A stretch of 64,000 nucleotides of DNA from Theropithecus gelada. Taxonomy: Eukaryota > Chordata > Mammalia > Primates > Cercopithecidae. Under the pieces are notes generated by a model. That model saw only the letters and a program-made list of their open reading frames with translations. It made no database searches and had not been told where the DNA came from. A program made the position numbers and the translations under genes. Location of the stretch: NCBI RefSeq assembly GCF_003255815.1, contig NC_037686.1, positions 54,967,888-55,031,887 on the forward strand, written 5' to 3'. Below, one piece after another: positions 48,401 through 57,400 of the stretch (its first letter is position 1; each line of letters begins with the position of its first letter).

Positions 48401-51400
48401 TAAAACTTTTTTGAGACTTTTCAACTTTGACAATGTAGAAGTAGCAGAGATATTTTACAATGTAAAATAGTAAAATCGTATTTATGTTTTTTTCCACCAG
48501 AACATGAAGTTCCTTTACAGGAACGCAAAAATTACAAATCAAGTCCTGAAATTCAGGTGAGTGATGGAAGACAAATGTAAAATTATCTTCCACATAAAAT
48601 GGTAACATAAATATTGAAGGAGGAAAACTTATGATTTCCTGTTTGCCTCTTATTTTGCTTCCAGGAGCCAATCAAACCTCTTGAAAAGAGAGCTCTAAAC
48701 TTCTTAGTCAATGAATTTTTATTGAAGAATAACTACAAGCTTACATCAATAACCTTTTCAGATGAAAACGATGATCAGGTAAAGTTACTTTTTATTTTTA
48801 CAATAATTTTTTTTTACACTTATAATTCACTTTCTCTTGTACATAGTTTCTTTTTTTTTTTTTTTTTCTTGTAAGTTATTATATAGTAAAATTCTACAAG
48901 GCTAGTTACCAGAAACAGCAGTCTCTTGCCTACCTAGTCTATTAATTCTATTAGCTTACAGATTTTATTCTTTCCCTGTTGCTTTCTACATAAAGACTTT
49001 TCATTCTTTCTAGATTCCTTTTTACCACTCCTCAGGGACTATATGGTCCACTCATTTTTGCATATATTCATAAAGTATGCTTTTTAAAGACATATACTTG
49101 ATAGTATAGGTTATTGTATACTTATAAATCCAGTTTAACTATAAACCTCCTCAATTGCACTGTAACAATTAAGATATTAGATAAATATATGACAGTATTT
49201 AAGAGAGTGTATGGTAAATGAGAGTGAGAAAATCAGCTGTGTCTCTCTGAATAGGGGCCAATTTTAGAACTTTATTATTATTATTATTATTTTCCTGATA
49301 AAATGTTTTAAGCGAAAAAGATGTCTTATTTTAGTGTCATCTCTCAAATGGAATATTTTGACTTCTTAGTGCTAATGGATCGGTTTGAATCTTGTACTTT
49401 AAAAAAGTAAATGCCAGCAAATTTATTATGTAGGAATCTGAAGGCCATGATTTTAAATCAAGATTATTCTGTTGGTTCGTAAAATCTCCTATAGATCCTT
49501 TAGCAAAAATAGAAATTTTCTTAGTAAGATAGTTCAGTTCTCTCCTCAGTTATTAGAATATATTTGGCAAAATTAAATGCAATAAGTATCTAGTTATTTT
49601 TTATTCAATGGTAGCATCACTGAACATGTGCTATGTAAGAGACATTAAACTAATATTTAACTAACATGAGTATTATGCAATGCTATACTATGGTTATAGT
49701 TTGGGATAATCGTGTTTTTTAAATGATCGACTAAACAGCGAATAGGAAAGATTTTGAATATGTGAGAAACATTGAGAGGTCAAAAAGAACACAGAAAAGG
49801 AGGAAAAGAGGAGCAAAAAATAGATGGAATACATAGAAAATAGATAATAAAATGGTTAGATTAAAACCTAGCTCTATCAGTATTCACTGTAAATGTAAAT
49901 GATTAGTCCTTCTCGAATAAAAATCAGAAATTAGAGATGTCAACAATGCTCTCTCAATAATTAATAGAACGAGTCAACAGAAAATCATTTAGGATGTAGA
50001 AGACTTGTGCTACATTATCAACCAATTGGGCATAATTACAATTTATAAAATACTTCATCCTTCAACAGTGAATACATACTCTTTTTAAATTCAAATGGTT
50101 CACTTACAAAGGTAGACCATATTATGGGTTATAAAACAAGTCTTAAGATGGTGAAATTAAACTAGCAATTAGTAACAAAGTTATTTCCAAATAACGCGTG
50201 AGTTAAAAAAGAAATTAAAAGGGAAATCATAAAGTATTTTGAACTGAGTGAAGATGAAAACAAAACATATCAAAATTTGTGGGATATAACTAAAATAGCA
50301 CTTAGAGGGAAATTCATAGCACTAAATGTCTATACAAGAAAAGAAAACATTTCAAATCAGTGAAATCAAGTTCTGCCTTAAGAAACTAAAAAAAGAAAAC
50401 CAAGTGAAACCCAAAGTAAGTAGAAGAAAGGAAATAATAAAGATGATAGCACAAGTCGATACAGGCAGCAGAAAACAATAGAGAAAAATTAAATAACAAA
50501 CAAGTAGTCCTTTGAGAAGATCAATAAAATTGATAAACCTCTTGCCTAACTGATTAAGAAAAAAAGAGAAGATAAAAATTACCAAAATCAACGATGAGCA
50601 AGGTTACATCACTACAGATTTCACTTATATTAAAAGAATAATAAAAGAATGTTATGAACAACTTTTCTTGTAAGAAGACAACTGCCAAAACACACTCAAG
50701 AAGAAATAGATTATTTGAAGGGCTTTATATTTATTAAAGAAATAAAATCTGTAGTTAAAAATAATCCTACAAAGAAAACTCCAGGTCTGGATGGCTTCAC
50801 TTGCGAATTTGACCAAACATTGAAGGAAGAAGTAATACAAACTCTTCTAGAAATTAAAGGTAAGGGAATATCTCCTGACTCATTCAATGAGACCAGCATA
50901 CTTCTGATATCAAAACCAGAGAAAGACCCTGCAAACAAATAAAATTACAGACTCATTTCCTTTATGAATATAGATATAGAAATTATACATAACATTTTAG
51001 CAAATCAAATTAAACAAAATGTTAAAAGGACAATTCATTATGACCAAATGAGGTTTATCCCAGGAATATAAGGTTGAGTTCATATCCAAAAATCAGTCAT
51101 CATAATTCATCATATTAAAAAGAAAATAATATAATCATCTGAGAAGATGCAGAAAAGGCGTTTGACTCAATCCAATATCCATTCTCTTTTAAAACTTTAA
51201 AGAAATTAGAAATAGAGGGACATTTCCCCAACTGATAGAGGACGTTTATAGAAAGCCTATCACTAACATCATTCTTTTTTTTTCTTTTTTCTTTAATTAT
51301 TATACTTAAAGTTCTAGGGTAGATGTGCACAACGTGCAGGTTTGATACATAGGTAAACATGTGCCATATTGGTTTGCTGCACCCATCACCTCGTCATTTA

Positions 51401-54400
51401 CATTAGGCATTTCTCCTAACGCTATCCCTCCCTCAGCTCCTCATGCCCCGACAGGCCCTAGTGTGTGATATTCCCTGCCACGTGTCCAAGTGATCTCATT
51501 GTTCAGTTCCCACCTATGAATGAAAACATGCGGTGCTTGATTTTCTGTGCTTGTGATAGTTTGCTGAGAATGATGATTTCCAGCTTTATCCATGTCCCTG
51601 CAAAGGACATGAACTCATCCTTTTTTTGACTGCATAGTATCCCACACTAACATCATTCTTAATGATGAAAGATGAAGACAAAACAAGAACATTTATTCTC
51701 ACTACTTCTATTCAGCATCATACTGAAGATTCTAGCTAGTGCAATAAGGCAAGAAAAAGTAATTCAAGCACACATTTTGGAAAGGAAGAAATAACAGTCC
51801 TTATTCACCAATGACATAATCGTGTGTATAGAAAATCCTATAGACTCTCCAAAAAAGGTACAAAAACTAAGTGATTTTAGCAAGGTTGTAGGAAACAAGG
51901 TAAGTATACAAAAACCTATCGTATGTTATGTTAGCAACAACCAATTGGAAATCAAATTTTTTAAAAATCATGTTCAATAGTATTAAAAAATAGGAAATAA
52001 CTTAGGAATAAATCTGACAGACAGCTTCTACACTGAAAACTACTTAACATGCTAAGATAAATTAAAGAGACTTAAATGAAGAGATATTGTGCTCATGGAC
52101 CAGAAAACCCAACATTGTCAAGGTAACGATTTTGATTTGTATTTTCAGTGAAATCTGAATCTCACTTTTCACTGGCATTTTTGTGGAAAGTAATGAATTT
52201 TTTCTAAAATTCATATGAAAAGGAAACAGCGAAACAACTTTAATAAAGAAAAACAAATTTGGAAGACCTAAACTACCTGGCTTCAAGTCTTAAAAGATAT
52301 TATAGTAAAGACAGTGTCATACTGGTATGTAGACAAATAAATTGATGAAACAGAATAGAGTCCAGAGATGGACTTACACATAGATGATCTCTTGAATTCT
52401 GACAAAATGCAAAATACCTTCCATGCGGAAAGGGTAGTCTTTTTTTTAACAAATGGTAATGGAACCATTTGCCCACAAAAAATAAACATCAAACCATACC
52501 ATATATAAAAATTAACTCAAAATGGAGCATATACTTAAATATAGATCCTAAAAAGCTGTAAGGCTTCTAGAGGAAAACAGGGGAAAAAATCACTGCAGGC
52601 TTGGAAGATAGGTAAAAGATTTATTAGATATGACACAAAAAGCATGATGTTCTCTGTCAGATTTGCTCTCATCAAAATTAATAACTTCTGCTCTTTGGAA
52701 GCCACTTTTAAGTGAATGAGAAGACCGAGAGGGTGAAAATATTGCAAGTAACATATCTGATAAAGGAGTTATATCCAAAATTTATAAAGTACTCTCTAAA
52801 CTTAATAATAGAAAATTAATCCATTTTTTAAAAGAATGGACAAAAAATTTAAACAGGTGCTTCACCAAGGAAGTTATATAGGTGGAAAATAAGCACGTGA
52901 AAAAGATTCTCAACATTTGTATTCATTAGAGAAATGCAAATTCAATCACACTGAGATACCACAACACATTAATTGGAATGTTTAGCTAAGACTGTATGAA
53001 GTTTTGGCAAGGATAATGGAGCCACTAGAAATTATTTCTAGTTCTAAGCTCAAGGTAGATACGTCTTAAATTTTGGATGAATGATAGATAAATGGGCATT
53101 TGAATTATGTGTGATGTTCATTTAATAAGTTTTTTCTTTTTTTTAAGCTAAAAGTTGTTTAGTTCTTGTTGTGGGCCAAGCACTGTGTTAAGGCTTTTAT
53201 ATACATTTAATTTATCCTTACAAAAACGCTAAGAGGTAATAAATATTTTACCCATTTTACAGATGACCAGTTTAAGCCTCCTTCAAATTAATTTGTAACA
53301 GTGATAGTGGAGAAAGATACAAATTCCATACTTCATGTGGTTTTCTCTAAAGCCCCCCACTTGTAATACTCATATGTGCCTCAGGTTTAGTCCTCAATAA
53401 TAGCTATCTCATTATTCAAATAAACCATCAAAGGAATAAGAATATCACATTTAGAATGTTCAAATTAGTATGTCAATTTCTCATGGAGGTTCTCATAGGT
53501 TATAATATATCAAATTAGTACTAAATTCTGAGATAGTGGAGGAAGACAGAATGGTGAGAGAATGTATTTACATGCAGTTGATTACTCAGCAACTTTATAA
53601 AGCTCTTCTGAAGATCTTTGCCTATAGAATGCTTAAGTTGCTATGCTTTTTTCTACTTTTAATAAAACTGTGTTAGAGTCAATAAAACTGTTGAACATGT
53701 TTTAATACACAACAAATTGAAGAGTAGCTATTTGGATTCTGAAAATTGCCAGAAGCATTTTTAATAATATGAATTATATTCAAACATTTATAGCAAGAAG
53801 ACATGCAGATTAAATTGTTTCCTTGCCCACTAGAGATTACACTAATGTATTAAGTTGGAGTAATAAAGGAAGAACAAAATTGATTTCTTTGAGTTTACTT
53901 ATAACCTATAAATAATAGGTACAATTTATGTACTGAGACTTCCTTAATCTAGACATGTTTTATGATGTCATGCAAATATTTGAGCATGTTTTATAACCTT
54001 AAAGTTAATATAAAACAAAGTAAAAGGAATTTATATTTTTAAGAGATATAATAAAAAATTGTGTAACATTTTGATACCTAAGACAATTAAACCTATTTAT
54101 CTAGAAGCTGAGGAAACTTACAAGAATAATATTGGATAGTGGAAAGTATAAAATAAATTTAAGAATGTTATTTACTAACTTGGAACATACACTTTGATAT
54201 TATAACAAAATTATGATTATATTGGGTTTTCAATATATTCACAGAGGCTGACTGTGGTGGCTCACACCTGTAATCTCAACACTTTGGGAGGCCAAGGTGG
54301 GAGGATTGCTTAAAGCAAGGTGTTTGAGACCATCCTGGGCAACAAAGCAAGACCCCATCTCTACAAAAAAAAATGTTTCTTAATTGGTTCGGCATGGTGG

Positions 54401-57400
54401 CGGGTGTTTGTAGTTTCAGCTACTTGGAAGGCTGAGGTGGGAGGCTCACTTGAGCCCAGGAGTTTGAGGCTACAGTGAGCTGTCTATGATTGTGCCACTG
54501 TACTCCAGCCTGCATGACACAGCAGGACCCTGTCTAAAAACAAAACAAAAACAAAAACAAGGTATTAGCAATAATAATATGAATTTCAAAAATGCAAGAT
54601 AAAATTTCCTCGAAGATTTTTTTATGTTATCATTTTTTATCTCTTAGGATTTTGAATTATGGGATGATGTAGGATTAAACATTCCAAAACCTCCAGACTT
54701 ATTGCAACTCTACCGAGATTTTGGAAATCATCAAGTGACTGGAAAAGATCTTGTAGATGTGGCCAGTGGAGTAGAAGAAGATGAATTAGAGGCCCTTACA
54801 CCAATTATAAGCAACCTTCCTCCAACTCTTGAAACTCCCCAGCCTGCAGAGGTGAGAGATAGCAACTAATTAGTCAAGTCCACAAAAAGTATTTAAACTA
54901 TGTAAAAGCATACAGTGAGATCTTGAGTTTCTGTTTTTCTCCTGTTTTGATTTTAGAACTCCATGTTAGTACAGAAATTAGAAGATAAAATTAGTTTGTT
55001 AAATAGTGAGAAGTGGTCATTGATGGAGCAAATCAGAAGACTTAAAAGGTGAGTACTTGATCATCATTCCTAAAAATCCTCTTGAGGTGTTTAAAGGTAT
55101 TGGCAAGTTATGCAAATATAGGAAACAATATTCCAGTTGTAAGGCATAATGGCTTCACATTTTAATACTTCTGAAAGAAAGTTTTATAATTGTTTAATAT
55201 ATTTAAAATAGTAATAGGTATTTTTTCCCAAAACAAGTTACTAAATCAATATGGTGATCTTACAATCAATTGTGTCTTGACACTAAGAAATAAGATATTT
55301 TGATTTCTCCTCCATTAGTTGTACGTATTTCCCATTCATTATTCCGTTTAGTTCTTATAATAATTCTGTGAGTTTGAGGGAGTTATTCCCAGTTTGCAAA
55401 TGAATAAAAGAAATTTAAGTGCCAATCAAAATCAGGGTTTTTAAGGCCATTTTTACGCTTCATTCTTAAGTTTATAGCTACATTTTTAGGTATATGAAGC
55501 ATCAGTGAATATTGCATAAAAAAGATTTATCATTTGCCAACCATTTGCTACTAATACTTTTAAATATACTTTTAAAACATTAAACCCATTATGAGATTTA
55601 TGCTAGTTTTCAAAAATACAGTTGTCCTCTGGTGATTTCTCTTAATTTCTCTTTCTACAGTGAAATGGACTTCCTCAAAAATGAACACTTTGCCATCCCA
55701 GCAGTTTGTGACTCTGTTCAGCCTTCTTTGGATCAGTTGCCCCACAAAGACTCTGAGGACAGTGGACAGCATCCAGATGTAAATAGTTCAGACAAGGAGA
55801 AAAACACAGACATCCATCTTTCAATATCAGATGAAACTGATTCCACTATTCCTAAACAGAATTCCCCAAATTCATTCCCCAGGAGAGAAAGAGAAGGAAT
55901 GCCACCTTCTTCTCCATCAAGTAAAAACACAGTTCATTTTGATAAACCCAATAGGTTAGTATGCCTCCTATATTTTGAAATGCATCTTTCAGCTATTTAG
56001 TGTGTGTCAAATGGGAAGAGCTACTGTTTTTATTTAAACTGCTTTTTGTAGATCAAATATATGAATTTTTCTATTTAACATGAACTTAACACATAGCAGA
56101 GTAGTTGTCACAAAAAAAGTCACAAAATTATTAGTTACTAAATTAAATTAAATCAAAAAGGAATTACCCATCAATGGGCTAGGTTCTATCTTAGCTAAGT
56201 ACTTAAACCCGTAACTAATATGTTATTACTGTGTGCTACAAACACCCAGTGCTTTTTTCTGTATCCTTTAGTCATTTTCAGACTCAGAGGAATATTTTGG
56301 TGCTGCATAGTTGCCTATGTTAAAGAAGGAATAATTTTTGCTCCTAGTTTTTTTTTTTTTTTTTTTTTTTTTTTGTCTGTGTCTGCCTCCATTACAAATA
56401 TTACATCATTAGTATTCTTTTAATTCATATGTTTAATTTATATTGGGTTACAGAATTCACAGATGACAAAAACCATGGTCCCTGTACTTTGTGATTATGT
56501 TTCTTAGTGGAGGGGACAAAATATAATTTTAAAACTCTTAGATTATAATTAAAAAATATTTTTAAGAAAGGAATATTACTGAGCTCTTTTTATATGTCAC
56601 ACAGAATTCTCAATGCTTTATGTATATTAACTCATTTAAGTCTTATGGTGCATTTTCAGCCACAAGGTCATACTTCATTTCCTATTAAATAGGGAGATGT
56701 TATGCCTACTATGAGCGTGTAATAGAAAAGCACAACTAATTTGCTTTAAACTTATAGGTCCTCATTATTACTAAGAAGTATTGGATTTTTATTTAAGTAA
56801 AGCTTTTCACTCATGAACCACAACTTTTTCTGTGTATAGTAGGGGTGTGTGTGTGTGCATGTGTGTCTGTCTGTCTGTCTGTGTTGGTCACAGAATTGAA
56901 ACAGACATGGCCCAAACCTCAAACCTTATAGTATGAGAGAGACAGACAAGCGATAACAGTAAGGTATGAAAAGCAGTATAACAAAATAAGTTCAGCTTGC
57001 TTTGGGAACATGTAATCAAGGCACTAACCTAGTCTTCAGAGCAGGAAGGTTTCATAGAAGTGTCATCCAAGATTTGAAAACTATGTAAGAGTTAACAAGC
57101 AAAGAGGTAAAAGAAAGAGTGTTCCCATGTGCACAAACAAAACAGTGCTTTAGGGGAACAAAGAAGGACTTAGTAAGGCTTAAGCAAATAATGCTAGTGA
57201 AAGGAAGAATAGAAGACAAAGTTGGAGAAATAAGCAAAGTCTAAGAAGTCATGTAAGCTTGCATTAATTCATTGTAGAGGTTGGGACATGATGGTATCTA
57301 AGCTTTAGAAAGGGTCCTCTGAGCTAGAGGTAATTGGAAGGTAGCAAGACTGGGAGCAAGGAAACTATACGGGTGTATGTTGGAAGAACCCAAGTAAGAA

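Larger units (their letters stand above)
48779..54647 (+). other. RELCH: RELCH intron 5 (5.9 kb)
   Basis: gtaaag to ATCTCTTAG, phase 0. It is largely a sense LINE-1 (about 49850-53050), with an antisense LINE-1 tail inside it. 48780-49840 and 53300-54240 hold no recognised feature. Confidence 0.88.

Noticed and set aside
48189..48470. 93-codon frame covering RELCH exon 3 as a separate gene
   Set aside because: Only the middle (48319-48390) is an exon; the ends are intronic read-through.
55632..56000. 122-codon frame as a single-exon gene
   Set aside because: It is RELCH exon 8 extended into both introns; splice sites at 55661 and 55954 bound the real exon.
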